Assembly: GCA_914767715.1 (NCBI GenBank)
Contig: OU612067.1
Span: 12,531,001-12,595,000, forward strand
DNA: 64,000 nucleotides
Direction: 5' to 3'
DNA from: Membranipora membranacea
Taxonomy: Eukaryota > Bryozoa > Gymnolaemata > Cheilostomatida > Membraniporidae
Shown: piece after piece, positions 37,301 to 44,668 of the stretch
Layout of the letters: each line of letters begins with the position of its first letter
Numbering within the stretch: the stretch's first letter is position 1
The notes under the pieces: model-generated
The model's input: only the letters and a program-made list of their open reading frames with translations
The model's database searches: none
What the model was told of the DNA's origin: nothing
Made by a program: the position numbers and the translations under genes

Positions 37301-38233
37301 CACCACCTGAAATTAAAAACGCCCATCTTCTTGGCTCATCAGAAGTCTACAAACTTGGTGCTCAGGCATTCTACCAATGTGATACCAATATTGTCTCGGG
37401 AGAAGGGGTATCTACCTGCAGTGAAACACCCTCAGGACTGATCTGGTCTGAAAATACTCTTGTTTGCAAAGAGCAAAGTTTAGGTATGTGTTTACTTCCT
37501 AGTTTGTTAATAGTTCAAATATGAAGACTTGATTGATTGTGCAGGATGGACATGATACTAGGAGAATAGGATTTAAACTGCTATCACATGTCATTATAAC
37601 ATCGAAATTGTGGAAAACTATAATGAATTTGATTGAGATTCGGACAGTTATCATTGTTAAATATATTAATAATGAATCTGGTACATGCATACCTTGTGGG
37701 TCAATATAATAGAAGTAGATTGGAAGATTGTATCTTTCCCACTGTTAACATAATTTCATCTTTCCTTTCCAAAACGTGTGCTCATTCACTTTTCAGCAAA
37801 ATTACTTTCAATATTGATACATCTTGATGAATTATTTGTTGATTGCTCCACAGTTCAAATCCTAGTTGGAGTGTTTGTCTCAGTATTGGTGATTGTTGGG
37901 ATACTAGTGCTTGTAATCTACCTAAGAAAAAGGTCAGAATCTCCACAGACCACAGATGGGCAGGCATCCAGTGTACCAACAATGGGAGGTCCTGATGATA
38001 GATCTCCTCCTCCAACTTATGAGGATATAGAATTGAGATTCAGTGCTCTCTCCAACACAGAGTATGCTGAAGTTGCTGATATCAAAGGGGAACAAAGGGA
38101 AGACAAGATGTATGAAAACTTCAAACCAACCAGTCAAGATAATCAGAATCAGTATGAGGCGCTACAGCTTCCAGCCGGTCAAGATGCAACTGATGATGGT
38201 CATGTTTATGCAGAGGCCCCACCTAAATATTGA
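10287..38233 (+). CDS. FN3/sushi transmembrane receptor, 34 exons, 1780 aa
   Basis: This is a single-pass surface receptor. Exons: 10287-10344, 12262-12510, 13047-13253, 13659-13771, 14394-14556, 14822-14919, 15329-15545, 16088-16203, 16597-16774, 17640-17737, 17927-18140, 18514-18629, 22661-22823, 23297-23394, 23566-23776, 24728-24843, 25291-25444, 25698-25789, 25990-26197, 26715-26824, 27055-27229, 28103-28194, 28467-28677, 29055-29164, 29822-29987, 30590-30690, 30878-31073, 31589-31692, 31909-32101, 36025-36130, 36341-36620, 36851-36896, 37280-37483, 37854-38233. All introns are GT-AG. Phases chain without a break and the sum is 5343 nt. Order: signal peptide, F5/8C-like domain (about 20-171), 13 FN3 (172-1442), juxtamembrane module (1443-1586), sushi (1587-1654), helix (about 1655-1677), tail to 1780. 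No kinase or phosphatase domain follows. Ligand and function are unknown. The paralogues on both sides make it one member of a tandem family. Alternative exons cannot be excluded. Confidence 0.87.
11175..11365 (-). mobile_element. tRNA-derived SINE, copy in intron 1
   Basis: On the minus strand from about 11362, a tRNA-like head shows TTTCAGTTGGTTAGAGCGCC (A-box/D-arm) and GGGTTCGAATCCC (B-box/T-arm), but the acceptor ends do not pair. Past the head comes a tail running to about 11175, whose + strand contains GGCAGGTCAGAGCACACCTG. The tail recurs at 46165-46215, so this is a repeat family. Confidence 0.7.
12262..13253 (+). CDS. exons 2-3: F5/8C (discoidin/fucolectin-like) domain
   Basis: Exon 2 (12262-12510) holds NVAQGKSTSRSP, LVDGS, CFASQP and GYWQVDLGDKYFVPYLKI. 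Exon 3 (13047-13253) holds ITGVIIVAS, VQYVRLKTT and IFDEIEVYAF. This is the galactose-binding-like fold of coagulation factor 5/8 C domains and fucolectins, roughly residues 20-171. Such domains usually bind sugars or lipids outside the cell. The ligand cannot be read here. Both introns are phase 1, so the pair is a symmetrical module. Confidence 0.83.
13659..15545 (+). CDS. exons 4-7: FN3 domains 1 and 2
   Basis: FN3-1 is exons 4 (13659-13771) and 5 (14394-14556). FN3-2 is exons 6 (14822-14919) and 7 (15329-15545). They cover residues about 172-368. The first halves carry the buried Trp (INWQPP, DITWS). The second halves start at YRCGDGSW and MPSDYRL and carry the core Tyr (IYTCSV) or VWSRN. 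Each domain begins and ends in phase 1 and is split internally in phase 0. All four exons have counterparts in the third gene. Confidence 0.83.
15692..15782 (-). mobile_element. tRNA-derived SINE head, copy in intron 7
   Basis: The reverse complement shows GTGGCTCAGTTTGTTAGAGTA, with D-arm features matching the 11.3-kb copy, and GGTTTGAAACC as a B-box-like segment, again followed by CAGTCTA. It is degenerate, and I see no functional cloverleaf. Confidence 0.6.
16088..18140 (+). CDS. exons 8-11: FN3 domains 3 and 4
   Basis: FN3-3 is exons 8 (16088-16203) and 9 (16597-16774). FN3-4 is exons 10 (17640-17737) and 11 (17927-18140), residues about 369-570. Exon 9 includes an AAC microsatellite that adds ten consecutive Asn. 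This four-exon set is closely similar to exons 12-15. For example, exons 10 and 14 agree at about 85 of 98 positions by eye, which points to duplication of a two-domain cassette. Confidence 0.83.
16699..16728 (+). repeat. in-frame AAC microsatellite (poly-Asn in FN3-3)
   Basis: About nine AAC units, ending in AAT, lie inside exon 9 and encode an Asn run within a loop of FN3-3. The duplicate exon 13 has a short mixed Asn/Lys/Thr stretch at the same place, so the expansion is specific to this exon. Confidence 0.9.
18514..23776 (+). CDS. exons 12-15: FN3 domains 5 and 6
   Basis: FN3-5 is exons 12 (18514-18629) and 13 (22661-22823). FN3-6 is exons 14 (23297-23394) and 15 (23566-23776), residues about 571-766. 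Intron 12 is inflated to 4 kb by an antisense LINE whose 5' end lies within about 15 bp of the exon-13 acceptor, yet a TTTTTTCTAG acceptor remains. The set duplicates exons 8-11. Confidence 0.83.
18934..19038. repeat. 9-bp tandem tail TTTATTTTA, about 12 copies
   Basis: Perfect 9-mers read TAAAATAAA on the LINE strand and form its 3' terminus. Some LINE families end in short tandem repeats instead of poly(A). Confidence 0.9.
19192..21253 (-). pseudogene. LINE ORF2, reverse transcriptase part
   Basis: The frame from 21253 reads HAPVKTKRV, NYRPISSLPIISKVFE, FGFRKHHSSEQ and ALSLDVRKAFDTINH. A 1-nt loss near 20127 shifts the frame just before the expected LGPILFN block. The catalytic AYADD is encoded at about 20042-20056, followed by LNLSKTQ, LGVILD and LEKVQNKAIRII to the stop at 19192. 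The order and motifs are those of CR1/L2-type reverse transcriptases. Confidence 0.87.
21254..22083 (-). pseudogene. LINE ORF2, endonuclease part
   Basis: Open segments on the minus strand give LRLLHHNVRSL (catalytic Asn region), then after a frame change GGGAALF, FILLGDFNI (the GDFN motif) and SISDHYA (the SDH motif). These are the hallmarks of an apurinic endonuclease-like domain. At least two frame changes or stops (near 21970 and 21580) disable it. Confidence 0.8.
22187..22642 (-). pseudogene. LINE ORF1 fragment
   Basis: About 150 codons are open, beginning near VRKAIGKLNG and ending in a stop shortly before ORF2. The latter half (VYRMRTKDGTNPLRTVKVIF) resembles the RNA-binding region of LINE ORF1 proteins. 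The usual upstream part is missing, consistent with 5' truncation. Confidence 0.6.
24258..24630. repeat. dispersed ~370-bp repeat, copy 2 (inverted)
   Basis: This is the reverse complement of 3229-3594, in intron 15. Matching landmarks include GCCCAGAGCTGAG and GCGCATGTGCAAGAAC on the opposite strand. Confidence 0.75.
24728..26197 (+). CDS. exons 16-19: FN3 domains 7 and 8
   Basis: FN3-7 is exons 16 (24728-24843) and 17 (25291-25444). FN3-8 is exons 18 (25698-25789) and 19 (25990-26197), residues about 767-956. Key strings are VRLSWNPP, HNCNSNGW, KYNVNWT and VTVGVTATNNQ. A LINE fragment occupies intron 16. Confidence 0.83.
24862..25240 (+). mobile_element. LINE 3' fragment in intron 16
   Basis: An open frame of about 114 codons ends at 25206 and has the pattern of LINE reverse transcriptase C-termini (YDDRLAILELP, then a basic stretch, then SFFPFFM), followed by an A-rich tail (ATAAAATAAACTGAAACTG). 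It lies sense to the receptor and is a 5'-truncated copy. Confidence 0.65.
26715..28677 (+). CDS. exons 20-23: FN3 domains 9 and 10
   Basis: FN3-9 is exons 20 (26715-26824) and 21 (27055-27229). FN3-10 is exons 22 (28103-28194) and 23 (28467-28677), residues about 957-1152. Key strings are ATMTWNHPQYANG, YKCTGDGDW, RVRARNNQGW and YRISWQ. Intron 21 holds an antisense LINE fragment. Confidence 0.83.
27420..28065 (-). mobile_element. LINE 3' fragment in intron 21
   Basis: The minus strand holds FLGVFIDNKLTF (near 28040), then YARPAWFNLL, RIQRSATRIALP and YEQRLDHLALPP (27638-27901), typical of the end of a LINE reverse transcriptase. The 3' terminal region (about 27420-27540) with TTGAAGTT repeats recurs at 39826-39960. 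Confidence 0.75.
29055..31073 (+). CDS. exons 24-27: FN3 domains 11 and 12
   Basis: FN3-11 is exons 24 (29055-29164) and 25 (29822-29987). FN3-12 is exons 26 (30590-30690) and 27 (30878-31073), residues about 1153-1343. Exons 25-27 have remnants in the upstream pseudogene (1653-1700, 2149-2247, 2481-2676). Key strings are VTLTWGGPQYPNG, FKCTGNDTW and SVLIMVRNNQGW. Confidence 0.83.
31589..32101 (+). CDS. exons 28-29: FN3 domain 13
   Basis: Exon 28 (31589-31692) encodes a first half with a Cys and the EPPIDRNG turn. Exon 29 (31909-32101) encodes YDCGYFDE to EGYTVVE. The pair covers about residues 1344-1442 and has well-preserved counterparts at 2999-3102 and 3698-3890. Confidence 0.83.
32523..35887. 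mobile_element. 3.4-kb element with terminal inverted repeats in intron 29
   Basis: The ends are inverted copies: ACACTGTTATC followed by AAAAAGGTTTGA on the left, and the reverse complement of the right end reads ACACTGTTATC then CAAAAGGTCTGA (about 24 bp, two mismatches). Both ends are rich in subterminal AAGGTTTGA motifs in both orientations. I see no transposase inside, so it looks non-autonomous. No clear target duplication is visible, and the superfamily is not assigned. Confidence 0.75.
35254..35273. repeat. GATT microsatellite
   Basis: Five GATT units lie within the TIR element. Confidence 0.85.
36025..36896 (+). CDS. exons 30-32: receptor-phosphatase-like juxtamembrane module
   Basis: Exons 36025-36130, 36341-36620 and 36851-36896 cover residues about 1443-1586. 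This is the only place where a phase-2 intron is used (intron 30). The sequence QYLVVIS, CYITATF and LLTIGSQEQNLGYYNQPL followed by FYTVHIGYRG resembles the membrane-proximal FN3-like region of receptor protein tyrosine phosphatases (family pattern IGD...Y.GYYN.PL). A basic cluster RIKKR at 1492-1496 precedes it and could be a convertase site, which is inference. No equivalent exons were found in the upstream pseudogene. Confidence 0.76.
37280..37483 (+). CDS. exon 33: sushi (CCP) domain
   Basis: One 204-nt exon flanked by phase-1 introns encodes CGPPPEIKNAHLLG, FYQCD, STCSE, IW and LVCKE. This is the four-cysteine, one-Trp pattern of complement control protein modules (residues about 1587-1654). 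It sits next to the membrane. The pseudogene counterpart at 4476-4669 has lost two of these cysteines. Confidence 0.86.
37854..38233 (+). CDS. exon 34: membrane helix and tyrosine-rich tail
   Basis: The exon starts with about 22 hydrophobic residues (ILVGVFVSVLVIVGILVLVI) followed by the stop-transfer YLRKR. The tail of about 100 residues carries PPPTY (1706-1710, PPxY), YEDI, TEYAEV (1723-1728, TxYxxV as in ITSM), YENF (1741, YxN), YEAL (1755, YxxL), VYAEA (1773) and a terminal Tyr 1780. There is no catalytic domain. The pseudogene tail keeps the same motif order. Phosphorylation by Src-type kinases and SH2/WW docking is expected from these motifs but not shown. Confidence 0.87.
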
Positions 38234-38335
38234 CCCACAACCTTAAATTTGGCTCATCTACTTGATACGAAAATCAATGGAAGGGGTTACTGTCTTATAT
38301 TTATGTACAGGCTTTGATACAACTAGCCATCTACT

Positions 38336-38341
38336 AATAAA
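38336..38341 (+). terminator. poly(A) signal AATAAA of the intact gene
   Basis: AATAAATATCTG lies about 100 bp after the TGA at 38231 and matches the position and context of the signal at 5527 in the pseudogene. Confidence 0.7.
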
Positions 38342-38344
38342 TAT

Positions 38345-39825
38345 CTGTACTGAAGTTTGTCTTATCATTTAAAATATTAGTGCATCATTTGAGTTTGACA
38401 TCATAGAACTGACCAAAAAGGTTTTGGATGTTGAAAATGCTTTCGATGAAGTAATATATTACACATTTATTATATATTGTTTTATTTTATTTTTATATTT
38501 ACGTTTAAATTAGATAACTTACCGCTTTTTGTAACAGGAATAACTGTTTGAAGCGATTGTTACAAATAAATATTTTATCCACCAAACAACAATATTGTTA
38601 GCCAATATTTTCTTTCCACTGCCTTTCTTGTAAGAAAGTGGTGACAATACATCTGATTACATTCAATAAACCCTATTATTATCCATTGCAACTGGTACAG
38701 TCTTTTATTGATTGATATGAAGAGATTGCCTATATACCGTTGTTATTGTCTGAATTTGCTGCAACAAAATCCTATAATTCTGTAGTGTGATAACAGTGAA
38801 TAACATTAAATTTATTATACACTACAATTCTTTTTTAGTTATAATAGGTGTCTGCGAAGCACTTATTCTGATTAAACACACTTGACAACTTGAGAAAATT
38901 TTCAAAAGATTTTCATGTGAAATCAGATTGTAAGACTGACTAAGCTGTTGGAGACGGAGACATGGCATTACACTTATTAGCCAGATGTCTTGCTCATTAC
39001 CAACATATACTGATTTAAGTAATCTGAAGTAATAATTACCAAGAAGTATATCTACACACATCCCTCTGCTGATCAGATTGAAAGTGACAGGAATTGCTTG
39101 TGTATACCACCAAATGAGTGAACTACTAGATTGATAGATTGATTGCTATTGATACATACAGTTTAGTGCTGACATTATTTTTTATTTGTATGGTGATGCC
39201 TCGATTCTGATTTTGGAACCGATTTTCCTGTTTTCGATTTCTCCTTTTCAGTATTTTCGATTTTAGGTATCAATATATGGATTTAATGATGTGGCCAAGA
39301 AGTGAAGCACAGGGCTCTAAAATGTACATATTACATAAGGCAAGATTGAGACTTTGTATGTTTTTTCGCCGATAGCCGAAGCATAACTGACCGTTTTACT
39401 GTCAACACAAGCTAAGATAAATATGTAAAAAAGTATAAGTATGATACAGAACATACGCTATTTTGGAAAGCCAAATTTGTTTACGTATTTACAGCATCAA
39501 TACCTGGACATAGTATGTATATTAAGTTTTAAAGACATGAGGGCATTAAAAAGGCCTCAAAAGATTGCCTACTAGGCTGCACCACCGAAGAGGCTGCTGG
39601 TTTCCAACTGGTCTAAAGCCTACTGACTGCAAAAACAGTCAAAACACATATTTCAGATATCTATTTTGGCCTCAATGGAGCTCTGGTTTCAATGCCTCAC
39701 AACATTGAACTCTAAATAAAACTACAATTGTCATTACAATGACTGCATAGATTGTTTCCGAACTATAACACGCATACCATACCTGCTCTTTGAAATCAAA
39801 GTTGGTATTTGACGTTTGAAGGTGT
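38345..39825. other. intergenic, no gene recognised
   Basis: AT-rich DNA downstream of the receptor with no coding or repeat structure I can support. Confidence 0.5.
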
Positions 39826-39960
39826 TTGAAGTTTGACGGTGTTTGAAGTTTGAAGTATGATGTTTGTTTATTGCCTACTTCTAATATCCATCCTGTTATA
39901 GGTTGAATGCATCAAAAGTACGGCACATTAGCGGATATATAAAATTAGCACAGACGAAGA
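39826..39960 (-). repeat. LINE 3'-end repeat, second copy
   Basis: It shares TTGAAGTTTGAAGT, TTGTTTATTGCCTA and CTAATATCCATCCTGT with 27420-27540, where the sequence is the end of a LINE fragment. Confidence 0.7.
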
Positions 39961-41740
39961 GAACAAAGATGGCAGCCAAATCAAAACTTTCCCATACAGA
40001 CTTCGATGTAACAAATGACCATCTTAAATCTCCAGTCCCAGTGTCAATATTTGGCATTCAAGTTTGGTTTGTGTCCGTTTAAGGTAATGAAGTATCCCGT
40101 TAATTCTTGAGATCTTTCAAACTAACAGGGGAGAGATACATTGGATCAGGTATGTGTTATATTGTTTGATTTATTAGCTATCACAAACAAAAACAGGATG
40201 GATATACTGTACCTGTAGCTGGTAATTGTGCTGTTCTGTGTTTGTGAGGTCGCTCAGTGGTAACTAGTGCATAATGAGTTGGCTATTCACGGAAGAGGGT
40301 CTAGTGCTCTGTGAAAATGCAGACTGGCAGTGCAGATTTTGACTCTGGGTTGTCCACTAAACAATTAATGTAAGGTTATTTATCAACCTCGGACAACAAA
40401 CTGTTGTACTATTTAATCCACAGAATCAGAATGGAACGCAGAGGTGAGCTTTGTATTCATCATTACCATGTTCGGATACGAAAATATTTTGCACTATCAC
40501 ATTTATTCATGAGGAATTACGAAAGCTTGTTTGTATCATTAATTCTGTACTTGAGCGTGAAACTTAAAATTTTTTTCATTTTATTTCAGTTTAACCAAAC
40601 AAAATAGATGTAACAGCCTTCAATATAGTTTGCTCACAACCTACTCTGCTACGGCAAATCCCAACATCAGCCAAACCAACGATCAATGATAAATATATCA
40701 GTTTAACAATGACCTTAAATTCCTCCCGCACTCAAAAATAGTGGTCGTCCCGTCTACCTCGGCCACACCCACAATTAAAGTGAAACTCATTTCATCACTG
40801 ATGGATAAACTACCAGCACCAATCGTGTAATCATAGACTCGTTGGAAAATAAATTATCTCACACTACCAGCAGCTCCCATCGACTCACTGTCGTTGCATG
40901 CAGTAACATCATACAGTATATGTCTGCCTGTATCTCTCCCTCTATACGCTCTTAGAACTGCCTCTATACTATCTTCTCCGCAGACTATCGTCCGCTGGCC
41001 TCCGCTCCGACTCCCAGCTGTGCAGCGCATACTCTGATGTCCGCTAAATAAATGCTGTGGCTCTGATATGCTGATAGAGGCAAGTATACTATGATATCAG
41101 TAAAGTTTAAGTTAATCATCATTGGCGATATTCCGCTCACACGGTGTTATCAGTCCATGCCTGCATTTGACAGTATTCTGTACCCCCTGCTGTTTGTGGT
41201 AATTGTTGTGCATTCTTTCCTTACTGGCCGGCATTTATTTTCAGGCTATCTACATTGCCTGATTTGGAGTGTTGTGTGTTCTACACATATTCATTGCCAC
41301 ACCCCAGAGGCCCTTGGATTGGTCCGCACCTATGACGAATTGGCCGTGTTTCATCGATGACCTTATGAAACAAGAGGTAGGTCACCTACAAAATCTGTGT
41401 GATAGCTTTAGGGTTCCCAGTTTGGGTGCAAAAGTGATGCTGGCTGGTAGGATTAGTCAGTACATGGTAAAACAATCTCAGTCAAGCCAAATCAGAAAGG
41501 ATCGTGATGATTCAAGTATGATAGGCAAACTAAGTAATAATTGGCTCGGCTTGATGCGAAAAGGTGGAAAATTCTGAAGATTAGCATTTCAAACAAGTTA
41601 GAACTAGTAGCATGATATTGATATTTTGTATAACAGGTTCATTGCAAGTACATTGCAAGGTACATTGCAAGTTGAACATAGCACTTTGTCTTAGAAGTAT
41701 TAAGTAGTAAATCTAGATCAGTGCATTAGTAATTGGAGAT
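39961..41740. other. intergenic, unassigned
   Basis: Only short open frames are present. One at about 41269-41577 (+) has a faint SAP-like pattern that I do not trust. It may be decayed transposon sequence between the two LINE-like ends. Confidence 0.45.
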
Positions 41741-41744
41741 TCCA

Positions 41745-42290
41745 TCAATTTCTGAAAAATAATTACATCTAAATCATTACCAGCTAATCCAATTACACAA
41801 GTGTCATCTGCATTTTTGAGTATTGTGATATTCGACAGTCTAGTAATCCCGTTTGTATAGATAGAGAATCATAGTGGCGAGAGTTCATTGCCCTGGGGAG
41901 TTCCTGTATGTGTCAATATTGGTGCATTATAGTTGATTGTTGACCATCATTTGCCGGATGGGTTCTCAAGAAGCTTGATACCCATCCTATTCATCTGGTG
42001 TCGAGGTGTTGTAGCAGGGGCATTAGATACTCTACTATTGTTCAAAGCTGGAGAAAAGTCCAGAAATAATACATCTTGCATAGATAGCATAGCGATCTTT
42101 TCTGGCGGTAGGCAAAGTGATGGCGGTCCATGGTTGTGTGTTTAGTAAAGTATATTTTAAGTTGTCTCTTTAGCATTTGACATAGCTGGTTATGGCATCG
42201 GGCGGTAGTCGTTGAGTTGTGTAGGTGCGGTGACTTTTGGTAGCGGTTTTTATTACAGCAGATTTCCACAGCTTTGGTGTCATATGCATA
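41745..42290 (-). pseudogene. LINE reverse transcriptase fragment
   Basis: The minus strand shows, across stops, VLFLDFSPALNN, then HTGTPQGNELSPL, SIYTNGI and NADDTCVIGL. These are the RT blocks with the catalytic ADD. In-frame stops interrupt it before NPSG and after LSPL. The style (LDFS, GTPQG, LYTN) differs from the element in intron 12, so this is a second LINE lineage. Confidence 0.75.
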
Positions 42291-42425
42291 TTGTGAAGTT
42301 CAGTTCCGTGAAAATGACCCAATACACATTTTATTGATAGTTTTTAAGCTCCAATATCCATGCCCTATTTTCCCACCAGTGGTATAGTATGAATAAGTCA
42401 CTCATTGTCAATGAAGAAGGTTTTA

Positions 42426-43468
42426 GGTGCAAATTGAATTTGTGTCCCCCTGTCATGAGGTTGGACAACTTCAATAATAATGATCAATATTTTGAGGAGG
42501 CCAGGATTTTAACTGCGGAATTCACACAATAATGTTTTACATCAGACCATGTAATCATAACTTGAATGGCAGCTGCTAAACTAGGCTGTCTCGACATGCT
42601 TTGGCAATACAGGCTACTGTTATACATGCATTATATTAAAGCTTTGTACAAATTAACACTCAAACTAACAAAGTGCTATGGATTATATCACCCGCCTACT
42701 CAATCATCAATGTGTTAGCTAAGTTGGGAGAATTGAAATATTATGACTTTAATGTTAGATCACTGTTGGGTTGATCATCATTGGGTGCAAATAGCAGTTT
42801 TGTAGCTCTGATCGAACTCATTAACATAAAAACCAATCATTTAACACCAGATAGCTGTTAAAGTACAGCTAGATTCAAAGGATCATCTCCATAAAATGTT
42901 TCACGTTCAGCGATTTCCTTTTTTTTGTCAGACTTAGATAACTCCACATGTCAGGCAGTAGTTGTCAACTTTGAGGCGCGAGAATTATCCCTCTTGCGTA
43001 ATGATGCCGCACCCAATACTTGTACCCACCAGGAACCTTACTTCTCGTATAACAAAGAGTCAGAGGGCTAATTATCTCATGCGTGTTGAGTTAACAAACA
43101 CACAGTGGCGATCGATCAGTAACAGCTGCTGACTACGAGAGTCAAACCTGAACCTCAAAGATCGCAACTCGGCACAAAATGACTTTTAAACATGTCTGAC
43201 TCTTGCCATTTTTTGCTTAAGAGCACATTGTTCGAAAAAAAAATCCCCAACATGACTGCACATTACATCCTTATTAATCAAATTCATAGGCCAATCCTTC
43301 ATACGCTTGATTCAGACCACTTAATTTAGGTGGACTATTATTAGCTCTCAGTTCACACAACTACTAACTTCAAGGTTCAATAAGATTTCAATAGAAGGAC
43401 AACAAATGAGCAAAAGCAAACAATAGAATATAATATCTGCCTAAATCTAACCTCATGTGCTTACTTGC
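42426..43468 (+). promoter_or_regulatory. distal 5' flank of the third receptor copy
   Basis: It matches 9070-10093 upstream of the intact gene, including CCCCCTGTCATGA at the start and TTCAATAAGATTTCAATAGAA and CTAACCTCATGTGCTTACTTGC near the end. It is cut at CTTGC by the BEL element, and the match continues at 57153. Regulatory content is inferred from position only. Confidence 0.65.
43464..43468. repeat. target-site duplication, left
   Basis: CTTGC directly before the left LTR. The same five bases follow the right LTR and occur once at the unoccupied paralogous site 10089-10093. Confidence 0.88.
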
Positions 43469-44121
43469 TGTTCTGGACTACAAGGCTTCTTCATTTATTT
43501 ACACGATATTTGAGAGATTACTGATAATATCAAAGGATCACAGGTTTTATTCTAATCTCGAAGGTTCCGTTAAACTCGAATAGAAAATGGTGCAATTAAT
43601 GTGGTGCATAAAAATGTGCCTCGTTCAATAAAAATGCCGTCAATAATTAACTATTCAACTTAACGCAAACTATAAGGAACAACATACTCAAAGAACAAAT
43701 AAACACAAATCTAAACCTTATCAATTAATTTTGAATGTACCGAGAACTAAAAGAGATATTAGGTCAAGTGAACTTGAAGTCAAATTATTTTAACCTACAG
43801 AAAACAGAATTTAATTTATAACATACCATTTTGCTCCTTTAGTAAATCCCCAAATATCACCTTTGCCCAGAAAAATAGATAAATATAGTTAAAGTTTATA
43901 CGCAACTCAACTTTACTGAGCCTGTGAGGAAAACCTCAAACACCAAGCCTCACAGGGCAACTAAAGGCTTGAGGAATTTGCTCGCCAAATTAATCCATCA
44001 GTGCAGATACGTGGACACAAAACACAATACCCTGGTACCGCACAAAGCTATGCAGCTATGGCCAATTAGGCACAACTCCCAGTGAATGGCAAAGTATCTA
44101 AACCGCTGTGAAGCAGCCACA
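43469..44121 (-). repeat. BEL 3' LTR
   Basis: 653 bp, TG...CA, matching 56513-57152 with scattered substitutions and indels. Just inside it, on the minus strand, GGCCGGGAG precedes the LTR as a short purine tract. Confidence 0.9.
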
Positions 44122-44479
44122 CTCCCGGCCAAATCACCTTGTGATTTACCCCATCAACCATGACCAGCTTAGGATATTTCTCATTCCATTCCAAACATAT
44201 AGCGACACCGATCATAAATACAGAAACTGAATGTGAGAGGTTTGATCGAGCAAATTAATTAACAAACAGCAAGTTATTGAGGCAGCAACTGGCACTATCC
44301 AGAATAAATACAAATGAGAAGTGCTTATCGCTGTATGAAATGATAGTGAATGAAATGCAACACAATAATGATTTAGTGCAGAGCAAAGCTTAACGAGTGA
44401 AAAATGAACACCATGAGGTGGCGTGAAAAAGCAACAATTTGGAGTTGCTCCTCCATGAGTCCTGATAAAAGTCTAGTAT

Positions 44480-44668
44480 TTAGATTGTATCTCTATTACA
44501 GAGCTTCAGATTCGACTTGGCACACCAGTTTGTTAACTGGGCGAGTGAATGTTGAGTGATTGTTACTGATTCATCATAATGCTGAGCTTTGACAGATCTG
44601 ACTAGATTATCTACACTAGGTAAAACTTTGGTTATTCTTCCTAGTTTCCAAAGACGTCGACCACTCAG
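44480..44668 (-). pseudogene. BEL integrase C-terminal domain, distal piece
   Basis: The minus strand reads RRLWKLGRITKVLPSVDNLV and RSVKA, the second half of the DUF5641-type domain found at the end of BEL integrases. Its first half is 2 kb away at 46800-47225, so the domain is split by inserted DNA. A TAA ends the frame at 44480-44482. Confidence 0.65.

Noticed and set aside
41269-41577. SAP-domain protein on + strand
   Set aside because: Only a weak pattern (LQNLCDSFRVPSLGAK); no splice context or second support.
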